Shown here piece by piece: positions 28,066-36,840 of a stretch of DNA of 64,000 bases. The notes beneath the pieces were generated by a model. The model saw only the letters and a program-made list of their open reading frames with translations, was not told the DNA's origin and did not search any database. The stretch comes from Aliitabrizicola sp041905595. GTDB lineage: Bacteria > Pseudomonadota > Alphaproteobacteria > Rhodobacterales > Rhodobacteraceae. The stretch is taken from assembly GCA_041905595.1 (NCBI GenBank), contig JAYRKT010000005.1:99803-163802 (forward strand). Direction: 5' to 3'. Numbering within the stretch: position 1 is the first letter of the stretch; each line of letters begins with the position of its first letter. The position numbers and the translations under genes were made by a program.

Positions 28066-28445
28066 CAGGCGCCCTTGGGCATCCGGCTGCCGGTGGGCAG
28101 CCACATCTTTTCGAGCTGGTAGAACTCACGCACTTCCGGGCGGAAGACATGGACGATCACGTCGCCCGTATCGATCAGCACCCAGTCGCCGGTTTCCTTG
28201 CCCTCAATCTTGCACTGGCGGCCATGGTCCTGCTTCAGGCGGTCGACCAGCTTTTCGGCAATCGACGACACCTGGCGGGAAGACCGGCCAGAACAGATGA
28301 CCATGTAATCCGCCATGTCAGAACGACCGCGCAGATCGATCGTCACGACCTCTTCGGCCTTGTCGTCATCAAGCGAGGCGAGGATGGCGGCCAACAGCGC
28401 TTCACTGGACGGTTCGACCGTCTTGGCCTGGATCGGAGCGGTCAT
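28065..28445 (-). CDS. rsfS: Ribosomal silencing factor RsfS
   Basis: RsfS (YbeB/Iojap) binds protein L14 and blocks joining of the ribosomal subunits when nutrients are scarce. The family core is evident in KAEEVVTIDLRGRS-DMADYMVICSG, LKQDHGRQCKIEG and DWVLIDTGDVIVHVF. The start is uncertain: the ATG at 28445 gives 126 residues, close to the usual size, while an in-frame ATG at 28529 would add a low-complexity extension. It is the first gene of the rsfS-rlmH-gpmI-envC-ctpA series; nadD, often upstream, is absent here. Confidence 0.93.
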   Translation of the reverse strand: MTAPIQAKTVEPSSEALLAAILASLDDDKAEEVVTIDLRGRSDMADYMVICSGRSSRQVSSIAEKLVDRLKQDHGRQCKIEGKETGDWVLIDTGDVIVHVFRPEVREFYQLEKMWLPTGSRMPKGA

Positions 28446-28857
28446 GACGCCCGCCCGCGGTTCGGCCGAAGTCCCGGCCGAAGGGTCAGAATGAGACAGG
28501 ACATCGTCCTCCCGGGTTGCGCGCCGCATTGGCCCCGGCGCGGGGCATGGACCATAGATAGCATTGCCCTAGCCGAATCTCAACGCGCGGGGGCAACGAA
28601 AGGGGGCAGCCCATAGCGCCATTCCCCGGGGCTGTCCACCGCCGGTGTTGCGGCGCGCTTGCTTCGCGATGGATTCGGGCCTATCTAGCCGCCATGATCC
28701 GCTTCTTCGACATGGATGACCGCGCCCGGCTGCCCTGGCGGTTCTACGGCGCCACCGTTTCGATCCTCGCCCGACTCTGACGGTCGGCAGCGATGCGGTG
28801 CCTCTTGCGCCCGCGACCGAATTCCAGCCAATCGCCCGAATATCCAGAGGAAGACCC
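28446..28857. other. Divergent promoter region between rsfS and leuC
   Basis: This 412-base stretch must hold the promoters of the minus-strand rsfS operon and the plus-strand leuCD genes. It contains a 28-codon open frame (listed separately) and no hairpin with a T-tract. No leucine-codon-rich leader peptide of the classical attenuator type is present. Confidence 0.5.
28694..28780 (+). CDS. Possible 28-residue ORF upstream of leuC
   Basis: This short frame begins MIRFFDMDDRARLPW and ends VSILARL, 77 bases before the leuC start codon. It has few leucine codons, so it does not look like a leu attenuation leader. No convincing ribosome-binding site precedes it. It is listed only because of its position in the leuC leader; it may be a remnant or non-coding. 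Confidence 0.2.
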   Translation: MIRFFDMDDRARLPWRFYGATVSILARL

Positions 28858-30273
28858 ATGTCTCCGAAAACGCTCTATGACAAGATCTGGGACGCGCATG
28901 TCGTCCACGAAGCCGAGGACGGCACCTGCCTGCTGTATATCGACCGCCAACTTGAGCACGAAGTGACCAGCCCGCAGGCCTTCGCAGGGCTGCGCATGAC
29001 CGGCCGCAAGGTGCGCGCGCCGGAAAAGACCATCGCGGTGCCGGACCACAACGTGCCGACCACGCCCGGCCGTGACAAGCATATCGACAACGAGGAAAGC
29101 CGCATCCAGGTCGAGGCGCTCGACAAGAACGCCAAGGATTTCGGCATCAACTACTACCCGGTGTCGGACATCCGCCAGGGCATCGTCCACATCGTCGGCC
29201 CGGAACAGGGCTGGACGCTGCCGGGCATGACCGTGGTCTGCGGCGACTCGCATACCGCAACCCACGGCGCCTTCGGCGCGCTGGCGCACGGCATCGGCAC
29301 GTCGGAGGTCGAGCATGTGCTGGCCACCCAGACGCTGATCCAGAAGAAATCGAAGAACATGAAGGTCGAGATCACCGGGTCGCTCCGCCCCGGCGTCACG
29401 GCCAAGGACATCACGCTGTCGGTGATCGGCGAAACCGGCACGGCGGGCGGCACCGGCTATGTCATCGAATATTGCGGTCAGGCGATCCGCGAGCTGTCGA
29501 TGGAAGGCCGCATGACCGTCTGCAACATGGCGATCGAAGGCGGTGCGCGCGCCGGCCTCATCGCCCCCGACGAGAAGACCTTCGCCTATGTGATGGGCCG
29601 CCCGCATGCGCCGAAGGGCGCGAAGTGGGAAGCGGCACTCGCCTGGTGGAAGACGCTCTACTCGGACGAGGGTGCGCATTTCGACAAGGTGGTGACGATC
29701 CGCGGCGAAGACATTGCGCCGGTCGTGACCTGGGGGACCAGCCCCGAGGACGTCCTGCCGATCACGGGCGTCGTGCCCGATCCCGAAAGCTTCACCGGCG
29801 GCAAGGTCGAGGCCGCGCGCCGGTCGCTCGACTATATGGGCCTGAAGCCGGGCCAGAAGCTGACCGACATCAAGATCGACACCGTGTTCATCGGCTCCTG
29901 CACCAACGGTCGGATCGAGGACCTGCGGGCGGCTGCGGCGATCCTGAAGGGCAAGAAGATCAAGGACGGCATGCGCGCGATGGTCGTGCCGGGCTCGGGC
30001 CTTGTCAGGGCGCAGGCGGAAGAGGAAGGTCTGGCGCAGATCTTCATCGACGCGGGCTTTGAATGGCGGCTGGCGGGCTGCTCGATGTGTCTGGCTATGA
30101 ACCCAGATCAGCTGAGCCCCGGCGAGCGCTGCGCCGCCACCTCGAACCGCAACTTCGAGGGTCGTCAGGGCCGTGGCGGCCGCACGCACCTGTTGTCGCC
30201 CGCGATGGCGGCGGCGGCGGCGGTGACCGGCCACCTGACCGATGTGCGCGAATTCATGGCGGAGACCGTGTGA
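28858..30273 (+). CDS. leuC: 3-isopropylmalate dehydratase large subunit
   Basis: LeuC with LeuD isomerises 2- to 3-isopropylmalate in leucine biosynthesis. The 471-residue aconitase-fold protein has the [4Fe-4S] cysteines Cys348 (GSCTNGRIEDL), Cys408 and Cys411 (GCSMCLAMNPD), plus CGDSHTATHGAFG. AGAGGAAG precedes the ATG at 28858. Its stop overlaps the leuD start by one base (TGATG). Confidence 0.98.
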   Translation: MSPKTLYDKIWDAHVVHEAEDGTCLLYIDRQLEHEVTSPQAFAGLRMTGRKVRAPEKTIAVPDHNVPTTPGRDKHIDNEESRIQVEALDKNAKDFGINYYPVSDIRQGIVHIVGPEQGWTLPGMTVVCGDSHTATHGAFGALAHGIGTSEVEHVLATQTLIQKKSKNMKVEITGSLRPGVTAKDITLSVIGETGTAGGTGYVIEYCGQAIRELSMEGRMTVCNMAIEGGARAGLIAPDEKTFAYVMGRPHAPKGAKWEAALAWWKTLYSDEGAHFDKVVTIRGEDIAPVVTWGTSPEDVLPITGVVPDPESFTGGKVEAARRSLDYMGLKPGQKLTDIKIDTVFIGSCTNGRIEDLRAAAAILKGKKIKDGMRAMVVPGSGLVRAQAEEEGLAQIFIDAGFEWRLAGCSMCLAMNPDQLSPGERCAATSNRNFEGRQGRGGRTHLLSPAMAAAAAVTGHLTDVREFMAETV

Positions 30274-30878
30274 TGGACAAATTCACCACCCTGACCGGCA
30301 TCGCGGCGCCCATGCCGCTGGTCAATATCGACACAGACATGATCATCCCCAAGCAGTTCCTGAAGACAATTCAGCGCTCGGGGCTTGGCAAGAACCTGTT
30401 CGACGAGATGCGCTACACGCAGGACGGGGCCGAGATCCCGGATTTCGTTCTGAACCAGCCGGCCTATCGCAAGGCGGAAATCCTTGTGGCGGGCGACAAC
30501 TTCGGCTGCGGATCGTCGCGCGAACATGCGCCCTGGGCGCTGCTCGACTTCGGCATCCGCTGCGTCATCTCGACCAGCTTCGCCGACATCTTCTTCAACA
30601 ACTGCTTCAAGAACGGCATCCTGCCGATCGTCTTGCCGCAGGATCAGGTCGCAGTCCTGATGGAAGACGCGAAGAAAGGGGCCAATGCCCGGATCACGGT
30701 CGACCTCGAGGCGCAGACCGTCACCAGCTCGGACGGACAGAGCTTCCATTTCGACGTGGACCCATTCCGCAAGCACTGCCTGCTGAACGGACTCGACGAT
30801 ATCGGACTCACGCTGGAAAAGGCGGCGTCGATCGACGCCTACGAAAAGACCGCTGCCACAGTTCGCCCTTGGGTCTGA
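30273..30878 (+). CDS. leuD: 3-isopropylmalate dehydratase small subunit
   Basis: LeuD is the swivel-domain partner of LeuC. The 201-residue protein carries NIDTDMIIPKQFLK near the N-terminus and the signature GDNFGCGSSREHAPWAL (about residues 71-87). One-base overlap with leuC implies coupled synthesis of the two subunits. A strong intrinsic terminator follows the gene. Confidence 0.98.
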   Translation: MDKFTTLTGIAAPMPLVNIDTDMIIPKQFLKTIQRSGLGKNLFDEMRYTQDGAEIPDFVLNQPAYRKAEILVAGDNFGCGSSREHAPWALLDFGIRCVISTSFADIFFNNCFKNGILPIVLPQDQVAVLMEDAKKGANARITVDLEAQTVTSSDGQSFHFDVDPFRKHCLLNGLDDIGLTLEKAASIDAYEKTAATVRPWV

Positions 30879-30901
30879 CCTGGCGCTCAACCGCAAGATG
30901 T

Positions 30902-30929
30902 GGGGCCGCCCTGTGGGCGGCCCCTTTTT
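30902..30929 (+). terminator. Intrinsic terminator of leuCD
   Basis: GGGGCCGCC (30902-30910) pairs with GGCGGCCCC (30916-30924) around a five-base loop and is followed by TTTTT. It lies 23 bases after the leuD stop, so the genes leading to leuB need their own promoter or read-through. Confidence 0.9.
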
Positions 30930-31034
30930 CATCGCCTATTTGATGCAAAGTCGCGACACATTCTCCGCGAAAGCGCCACATTTCCCGGACCTTATTAACA
31001 AGTCGTTGCTGGACCTGGGGAAAGAAGGCAAGAA

Positions 31035-31967
31035 TTGGGCAAGATTATGGCAGCCCGCCACAAACTGGGGGGCATCTTTGGGATAAGGCCCCGGCAAAGT
31101 ACCGGCGCCGTCCGTGATGAGGGCAGAAGAGCAGTGGTGTCGCGGCTGACCGGCGCGATCGTTCGTGCCATTCTGGTGATGGTCCTTGTGGCCACGCCGT
31201 CCATCCTCCTGCCGGGCGCTGCCTCGGACGGCAAGGAGATGGTTGCCCTTGTCGCGCTGTTCGCCGGCTTCCTGACCTTCATCGAATACAATGCCGCCTA
31301 TCCCGGCCTGATCGAGTTCCGCGACGCGCCGCCGTTCAACCGGGTCCGTTTCCTGATGCTGTTCGTGACGATCTTCCTGCTGACGATCATCGCGCGCGGC
31401 GAGTCCCACCCGACGACGCTGACCGTCTTCGTCCGTGCCGTGGGCGGCCTGATCGGCACCGCCATGGATTTCCCATTTAGCCCGGTCCGGCTTGCGACAC
31501 TGATGATCAACGATGGCACGCCGGATGGCGACACCAGCTTTGTCCGCATCGCGACGGGGCTGAGCTATCTGACCTCGCTGATGTCTCTGTCGATCTTCGT
31601 GGTTCTTCTCAAGTTCTACAACTGGCCCTCGCGTTCGGGTGCCTTCAACGTCTGGGTCAACCTGCCCACCTTCGACCCGACGGCGGGCGGCGACGTGGTC
31701 GACCGGCTCGACCGCGATGCCCGCATTAACATTGCGTTAGGGTTTCTTCTGCCATTCCTGATTCCGGCCGTGGTGAAGGCCGGGTCGAGCGGGTTCGAAC
31801 CGGTGACTTTCACCTCGCCTCAGACCTTGATCTGGACGGTGGCTGCATGGGCATTTCTTCCGGCGAGCCTGTTCATGCGCGGCATCGCGATGGGCCGGAT
31901 CGCCGACATGATCCGACAGAAGCGCCGGCAGAACAGCCTCGCACAAGGGCATCCCGTTCCGGCCTGA
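31035..31967 (+). CDS. Conserved hypothetical multi-pass membrane protein
   Basis: This is an unrecognised protein of up to 310 residues. After a basic N-terminal cytoplasmic segment it has about five to six hydrophobic helices (near residues 43-62, 68-85, 103-122, 175-197, 230-250 and 265-290). A conserved-looking soluble loop (FNVWVNLPTFDPTAGGDVVDRLDRDARINI) precedes the last two. A TTG at 31035 with AAGG six bases before it and an ATG at 31047 are both plausible starts. It lies between leuD and leuB on the same strand. Confidence 0.7.
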   Translation: MGKIMAARHKLGGIFGIRPRQSTGAVRDEGRRAVVSRLTGAIVRAILVMVLVATPSILLPGAASDGKEMVALVALFAGFLTFIEYNAAYPGLIEFRDAPPFNRVRFLMLFVTIFLLTIIARGESHPTTLTVFVRAVGGLIGTAMDFPFSPVRLATLMINDGTPDGDTSFVRIATGLSYLTSLMSLSIFVVLLKFYNWPSRSGAFNVWVNLPTFDPTAGGDVVDRLDRDARINIALGFLLPFLIPAVVKAGSSGFEPVTFTSPQTLIWTVAAWAFLPASLFMRGIAMGRIADMIRQKRRQNSLAQGHPVPA

Positions 31968-32989
31968 TCGCCGCTTTCCTGCTTGCTACACCAGCCTCTG
32001 CCGATGCCTTGCGCATTGCCACTTATGACGTGGAACTGACGCGCGCGGGGCCGGGGCTTCTCTACCAGTCGATCCTGTCCGGGGGCGATCCCCAGGTCGG
32101 TGCCGTGGCAGCCGTGATCGCCCGCGCCGATGCCGACGTGCTGGTGCTGCAGGGCATCGACTATGACCTGGACCTTCGCGCGCTGACCGCGCTAGCGGAT
32201 CAGCTGCGGCGCAAGGGCCTCGACTATCCCTACCGCTTCGCCTGGCGCCCGAATTCCGGTCTGGCAACCGGGCTGGACCTTGATGGCGATGGGCGAAGGG
32301 GCGGGCCACGCGATGCTCAGGGCTATGGCGACTTCGCCGGGGCTGGCGGGATGGCGGTGTTGTCGCGCCTGCCGGTCGATGCCGGAGCCTCGCACGACTT
32401 CTCGGCCCTGCCGTGGAGGGACCTACCGCAGGCTGATCTTCCCCCCGGCTGGAGCGCCGAAGTGGCGGCGGTGCAGCGACTGTCCAGCACCGGGCACTGG
32501 GACATTGCCGTGACGCTGCCCGACCAGCGCATGCTGCATCTCCTTACCTGGAACGCCACGCCGCCGGTGTTCGACGGGCCGGAGGATCGCAATGGCCGGC
32601 GCAACCAGGACGAAACGGCTTTCTGGCTGCGGCTTCTGGATGGTGCGTTGCCATGGCCTTCCCCCACGCAGCCCTTCGTCATTCTCGGGGATGCCGAGTT
32701 GGACCCGGCGAAGGGCGAAGGGCGTCCGGCGGCCCTGACCGCGTTGCTCGCCGATCCCCGGCTGCAATCGCCGCTGCCGCCCGGAACCGAAACCGCCGAC
32801 TTCCGGCCGACTGGCGGACCGGGACCGCTGCAACTGGACTATGTGCTGCCGAGTGCCGCGCTGGACATCCATTCCGCCGGGGCGATGCGGCCAGAGCCGG
32901 GCGACCCCCTGGCGGGGACCATCCTTGCGGCATCGCGCCACCGTCTTGTCTGGGTCGATCTGGATCTGCCGGGTCCTGCCGCGCCTTGA
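31847..32989 (+). CDS. Endonuclease/exonuclease/phosphatase (EEP)-like protein
   Basis: From about 31970 the frame encodes a hydrophobic leader (LIAAFLLATPASA) and an EEP-fold domain. Features are LRIATYDVELT, a metal-site-like region VLVLQGIDYDLD, FVILGDAELDPAKGEG (the N/D-x-D position) and a final SRHRLVWVDLDL corresponding to the catalytic SDH-HRP end of the fold. The start is problematic. The only ATG (31847) lies 121 bases inside the preceding gene, and the mature part begins where that gene stops, with CTG at 31964 the only nearby alternative. An exported phosphodiesterase-like role is inferred. Confidence 0.7.
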   Translation: MGISSGEPVHARHRDGPDRRHDPTEAPAEQPRTRASRSGLIAAFLLATPASADALRIATYDVELTRAGPGLLYQSILSGGDPQVGAVAAVIARADADVLVLQGIDYDLDLRALTALADQLRRKGLDYPYRFAWRPNSGLATGLDLDGDGRRGGPRDAQGYGDFAGAGGMAVLSRLPVDAGASHDFSALPWRDLPQADLPPGWSAEVAAVQRLSSTGHWDIAVTLPDQRMLHLLTWNATPPVFDGPEDRNGRRNQDETAFWLRLLDGALPWPSPTQPFVILGDAELDPAKGEGRPAALTALLADPRLQSPLPPGTETADFRPTGGPGPLQLDYVLPSAALDIHSAGAMRPEPGDPLAGTILAASRHRLVWVDLDLPGPAAP

Positions 32990-33052
32990 CCCTTGGGCAG
33001 GGTTTGGCTAGGCCTCGCGCGACATCACGCCATATCCCGAAGGGAGTTCATC

Positions 33053-34162
33053 TTGGCCAATCCGAGCCTTCTCATCCTCGCCGGCGACGGCATCGGTCCC
33101 GAAGTCATGGCCGAGGTGAAACGCATCATCGCGTGGTATGGCGACAAGCGTGGCATCAAGTTCGACGTGTCCGAGGATCTGGTCGGCGGTTGCGCTTACG
33201 ATGCCTATGGTGTGCCTCTGGCCGACAAGACCATGGCCAAGGCGCAGGAGGTGGACGCGGTCCTTCTCGGCGCCGTGGGTGGCCCGAAATACGACACGCT
33301 CGACTTCAGCCTGAAGCCCGAGCGTGGCCTTCTGCGCCTGCGCAAGGAGATGGACCTCTACGCCAACCTTCGTCCCGCCCAATGCTTCGATGCGCTGGCC
33401 GATTTCTCCTCGCTGAAGAAGGACGTGGTTGCCGGTCTCGACATCGTCATCGTCCGCGAACTGACCTCGGGCGTCTATTTCGGCGAACCGCGGGGCATCT
33501 TCCCCGACAACGAGGGCGGCCGCGTCGGTATCAACACGCAGCGTTACACAACCGACGAAATCCGTCGCGTCGCCCGTTCGGCCTTCGAGATGGCCCGCCG
33601 GCGTGCCAACAAGGTCTGCTCGATGGAGAAGGCCAACGTCATGGAATCGGGTATCCTCTGGCGGGAAGAGGTGCAGTGGGTCCATGACAACGAATACCCG
33701 GACGTGGAACTCAGCCACATGTATGCCGACAACGGCGCGATGCAGCTTGTGCGCTGGCCCAAACAGTTCGACGTGATCGTGACCGACAACCTGTTCGGCG
33801 ACATCCTGTCGGACTGTGCGGCGATGCTGACCGGTTCGCTTGGGATGTTGCCCTCGGCGAGCCTCGGCGCACCGATGGCGAACGGCCGGCCCAAGGCGCT
33901 TTACGAGCCCGTCCACGGCTCGGCTCCTGACATTGCAGGGCAGGGCAAGGCCAACCCGATCGCCTGCATCCTGAGCTTTGCGATGGCGCTGCGCTATTCC
34001 TTCGACATGGGCGACGAGGCAGCCCGCGTCGAACAGGCTGTGGAAAAGGTGCTGGCCGACGGCGTGCGCACCGCCGACCTGATGGGCCCCGCAGGGGGCA
34101 CGCCGGTTTCGACCCAGGGTATGGGCGACGCGATCCTCGCGGCCCTCGACGCGAGCCTCTGA
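33053..34162 (+). CDS. leuB: 3-isopropylmalate dehydrogenase
   Basis: LeuB oxidatively decarboxylates 3-isopropylmalate to 2-oxoisocaproate, the last committed step before transamination to leucine. The 369-residue protein starts from TTG at 33053, seven bases after AAGGGAG. It begins LLILAGDGIGPEV and has ERGLLRLRKEMDLYANLRPA, the metal-binding VTDNLFGDILSD and the NAD-site segment EPVHGSAPDIAGQGKANP. It is separated from leuCD by two unrelated genes and ends in its own terminator. Confidence 0.97.
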   Translation: MANPSLLILAGDGIGPEVMAEVKRIIAWYGDKRGIKFDVSEDLVGGCAYDAYGVPLADKTMAKAQEVDAVLLGAVGGPKYDTLDFSLKPERGLLRLRKEMDLYANLRPAQCFDALADFSSLKKDVVAGLDIVIVRELTSGVYFGEPRGIFPDNEGGRVGINTQRYTTDEIRRVARSAFEMARRRANKVCSMEKANVMESGILWREEVQWVHDNEYPDVELSHMYADNGAMQLVRWPKQFDVIVTDNLFGDILSDCAAMLTGSLGMLPSASLGAPMANGRPKALYEPVHGSAPDIAGQGKANPIACILSFAMALRYSFDMGDEAARVEQAVEKVLADGVRTADLMGPAGGTPVSTQGMGDAILAALDASL

Positions 34163-34176
34163 CCGCCCGCCCCTCC

Positions 34177-34212
34177 GCCCGCCGGCGCATCGTGTCCGGC
34201 GGGCAAATTTTT
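34177..34212 (+). terminator. Intrinsic terminator of leuB
   Basis: GCCCGCCGG (34177-34185) pairs perfectly with CCGGCGGGC (34196-34204), with a ten-base loop, followed by AAATTTTT. Confidence 0.85.
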
Positions 34213-34297
34213 ACGTGCGTCCATCTTGCCAGCGGCGCAGGACGGCGCGAAAAGGCGGACAGGCGCCGGACATTGGAGTCCGGCCGGGACTCCACCG

Positions 34298-35269
34298 ATG
34301 GCGATCCAGAATTCGAACCTCCGCGGGGCGCTCATGGCGCTGCTCGCCTTTGCGATCTATTCCACCCATGACGTGGTGGTGAAATTCCTGGGCGGGCTCT
34401 ATTCCCCGGTACAAATCATCTTCTTCAGCACGCTGCTGGCGTTTCCGCTGGTGACGCTGATGCTGATCCAGGATCGCCGCGATGGGAACCTGCGACCGAA
34501 ACATCCCTGGTGGTCCCTGGCCCGCACCGTCTGCACGGTCATCACCGGCCTCTCTGCATTCTACGCCTTCTCGGTCCTGCCGCTGGCCCAGACCTACGCC
34601 ATCCTCTTTGCCGCGCCTCTGCTCATCACCATCCTCGCCATTCCGGTCCTGGGTGAGCGCGTGGGGATTCGCCGCGGTCTTGCGGTCATGGTCGGCCTCT
34701 GCGGTGTGCTGGTCGTGTTGCGCCCCGGTCAGTCTTCGCTGGAACTCGGGCACTTTGCGGCGCTGACGGCTGCCGTCACCTCATCTTTCGCCTCGATCAT
34801 CGTGCGCAAGATCGGACAAGACGAGCGGAGTGCGGTCCTGATCCTTTATCCGATGATCGCGAACTTCGTCGTTCTCGGTCTGGCGCTGCCGTTCGTATAC
34901 CATCCTATGCCGATCGAGCATGTGGGGATGCTGGCGATCATCGCGAGCTTCAGCTTCGTCGCGTCACTCCTCGTGATCGCGGCTTATCGCGCGGCGCAGG
35001 CCGTGGTGGTGGCGCCGATGCAGTATTCCCAGATCATCTGGGCGGCGATCTATGGCGCGATCTTCTTCTCGGAACGCCCCGACCTTTACACCGGCATCGG
35101 CGCGGCAATCATCATCGCGAGCGGAATCTACATCGTGCTGCGCGAGGGCGGCGGCAAGGTCGAGACGCAGCGGCCTGTCCTGGAGTCAAAGTCACGCCCG
35201 GAGACCGGGATCGTGCCACGGATCAGCCTGATCCTTGCCCGAGTGACAACGCGCGATATCGCCGACTGA
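34298..35269 (+). CDS. EamA/DMT family transporter
   Basis: The 323-residue protein of the drug/metabolite transporter superfamily has ten predicted helices in two EamA repeats. The first repeat ends with AAPLLITILAIPVLGERVGIRR (the characteristic PLxxxxL...GE), the second near SQIIWAAIYGAIFFSERP. It is distantly similar to the EamA protein at 37460-38410 and probably exports a metabolite or amino acid. The ATG at 34298 places helix 1 immediately downstream. Confidence 0.85.
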   Translation: MAIQNSNLRGALMALLAFAIYSTHDVVVKFLGGLYSPVQIIFFSTLLAFPLVTLMLIQDRRDGNLRPKHPWWSLARTVCTVITGLSAFYAFSVLPLAQTYAILFAAPLLITILAIPVLGERVGIRRGLAVMVGLCGVLVVLRPGQSSLELGHFAALTAAVTSSFASIIVRKIGQDERSAVLILYPMIANFVVLGLALPFVYHPMPIEHVGMLAIIASFSFVASLLVIAAYRAAQAVVVAPMQYSQIIWAAIYGAIFFSERPDLYTGIGAAIIIASGIYIVLREGGGKVETQRPVLESKSRPETGIVPRISLILARVTTRDIAD

Positions 35270-35327
35270 TCGCGCCAGAAGCCCCCTTGCAAATGCCCTG
35301 CGGACGGTTTAACCCCCCGCCCACGGT

Positions 35328-35404
35328 CGGAGCGTAGCGCAGCCTGGTAGCGCACCTGCTTCGGGAGCAGGGGGTCGGAGGTTCGAATCCTCTCGCTCCG
35401 ACCA
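35328..35404 (+). tRNA. tRNA-Pro (anticodon CGG)
   Basis: This is a complete 77-base cloverleaf. The acceptor arms are CGGAGCG/CGCTCCG, the D-loop contains AGCCTGGTAGC, and the anticodon stem CCTGC/GCAGG encloses the loop TTCGGGA, with anticodon CGG at 35362-35364. The T-loop is GTTCGAATC, and discriminator A plus CCA are encoded at 35401-35404. It reads CCG proline codons. Confidence 0.97.
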
Positions 35405-35442
35405 TTTCCCGAAATCACGAAAAATCCAGATGGTGGGCGACC

Positions 35443-35883
35443 CTAGTTTGCCTCGGCTGTAGTGTTTTCGATCCCATCCGCGCCCATGAAGACCGCAATG
35501 AGACGCACGTCGTCCTTTCCAGTGTTCCGTCCGTTGTGAGGGGACTGATAGGCTTCGACGAGGGAATCTCCCTTGTGATAGACCTTCGTGCCTTCGGATC
35601 CGTAATCGACCGTCAGTTCTCCGTCCAGCATCCAGGCGAAGAGTGGGACATTGTGCTTGTGCCACCCGGTTTCCTGCCCCGGGACAATTGTGACGAGTGC
35701 GGCGGTGATCTTTGCCTTGCCGGGAGGATAGGCAAAGGGCTGTCCGATCACGGTCGTGGAGGTGTACAAGAGCACATCGAGCGGGGGATAGCTTGCCCTC
35801 CCGAGGGCGATGCCGCCCGACACGCCAACCAACCCCGCCGCGCCTGCGATCAGCCAGAGGCTGCGTCTTGAGTTCCCGGTCAT
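35443..35883 (-). CDS. Exported cupin-domain protein
   Basis: The 146-residue protein has an N-terminal signal or anchor helix (residues ~8-28) and a single cupin barrel. The metal-binding motif GWHKHNVPLFAWMLDGELTV is at about residues 73-92 and the second motif KGDSLVEAYQSPHNG at about 103-117. Such small periplasmic cupins have varied or unknown roles; no enzymatic activity can be assigned. It lies just downstream of tRNA-Pro on the opposite strand. Confidence 0.8.
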   Translation of the reverse strand: MTGNSRRSLWLIAGAAGLVGVSGGIALGRASYPPLDVLLYTSTTVIGQPFAYPPGKAKITAALVTIVPGQETGWHKHNVPLFAWMLDGELTVDYGSEGTKVYHKGDSLVEAYQSPHNGRNTGKDDVRLIAVFMGADGIENTTAEAN

Positions 35884-35925
35884 GCATTCCTCCCTAGAGC
35901 CAGTGCCGCCCTCGTCACGGGCAAG

Positions 35926-36840
35926 TCATCGCCCGCGCCAGGCGCCGAGGATGTAGGTCGCCGTCATCAGGTCAAGATGCGCGCCGCCGCCGTTCTTGGC
36001 GATGGTGATCTCGTCGGGCGAGCGGCGAGCAAAGGTCCCTTTTTCCAGATCGTAGTAGTCTGCGATCACGTCCGCCTCCGAGATCACGCCGCGCGCGATC
36101 GGGTCCTTCAACTCGCCGATGTGGTGAATGGTCGTCGCCCGGGAATCGACGAAGATGCGGGCGCGTGTCAGCGCCTCGTCATCGACCTCTCGCATGTCGG
36201 GGCGATAGGCGCCAATCAGGTCCAGATGTGTCCCGGGTCTCAACCATTCGCCGTGGATGACCGGCTCGTGGGTCATCGTGGCGGTGGCGATGATGTCGGC
36301 CTGTTCCACGGCAATCGCCAGATCGTCGGCGACCTCGGCCCCAGTTGCGGCCGCCGCCGCTTCCGCACCCGCCCGGCTGCGGTTCCAGAAGGTGAAGCGC
36401 GCCTCGGGGAAGGCGCTGCGATAGGCGCCGACCAGCGACCGCGCCACCGTGCCCGCCCCCACGATGAGGATATTCCGGCTGTCGGGTCGCGCCAGTTCGC
36501 GCGTGGCCAGCAGGCTGTCACCCGCAGTTTTCCACTTGGTGACCAGGTGAAAATCGATCACCGCCTCCAATTCGCCCGCGCGGTCGTCATAGACCGTCAC
36601 CGAGCCATTGACGCTTGGCTTGTCCAGCGCGGCATTGTCCGGAAAGATCGTTGCAGCCTTGACCAGAAGCCCGAGCCCGTCAATCCAGGCGGCGCGGTTC
36701 AGAAGCGTGTCCTTGCCGCGGTAAAGCAGCGTGTCGCCGATCTCGGCCCGGGGCAGCCGGTGGCCGGCCTTGAAGGCCTCGACCAGCCCGTTCCAGCTCA
36801 AATGCGCCTCGGCATCGGGTCCGATGAATTCAACGGTCAT
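35926..36840 (-). CDS. Ornithine cyclodeaminase / mu-crystallin family protein
   Basis: The 304-residue NAD(P)-dependent enzyme belongs to the OCD/mu-crystallin family, which includes cyclodeaminases, alanine dehydrogenases and ketimine reductases. It shows the Rossmann motif VGAGTVARSL (about residues 123-132), GSVTVYDDRAGELEAVID and the late segment DLIGAYRPDMREVD. The ATG overlaps the stop of the HAD gene as ATGA, and that gene in turn overlaps an EamA transporter. A small catabolic or osmolyte unit acting on an amino acid or imine is inferred. Confidence 0.85.
   Translation of the reverse strand: MTVEFIGPDAEAHLSWNGLVEAFKAGHRLPRAEIGDTLLYRGKDTLLNRAAWIDGLGLLVKAATIFPDNAALDKPSVNGSVTVYDDRAGELEAVIDFHLVTKWKTAGDSLLATRELARPDSRNILIVGAGTVARSLVGAYRSAFPEARFTFWNRSRAGAEAAAAATGAEVADDLAIAVEQADIIATATMTHEPVIHGEWLRPGTHLDLIGAYRPDMREVDDEALTRARIFVDSRATTIHHIGELKDPIARGVISEADVIADYYDLEKGTFARRSPDEITIAKNGGGAHLDLMTATYILGAWRGR

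Noticed and set aside
28694..28780. Leucine attenuator leader peptide
   Set aside because: The 28-codon frame has no run of leucine codons and no terminator/antiterminator hairpin follows, so it is kept only as a doubtful ORF.
28744..30234. 496-codon open frame on the minus strand
   Set aside because: Exactly opposite leuC, which has all catalytic motifs; the antisense reading has no recognisable domain.
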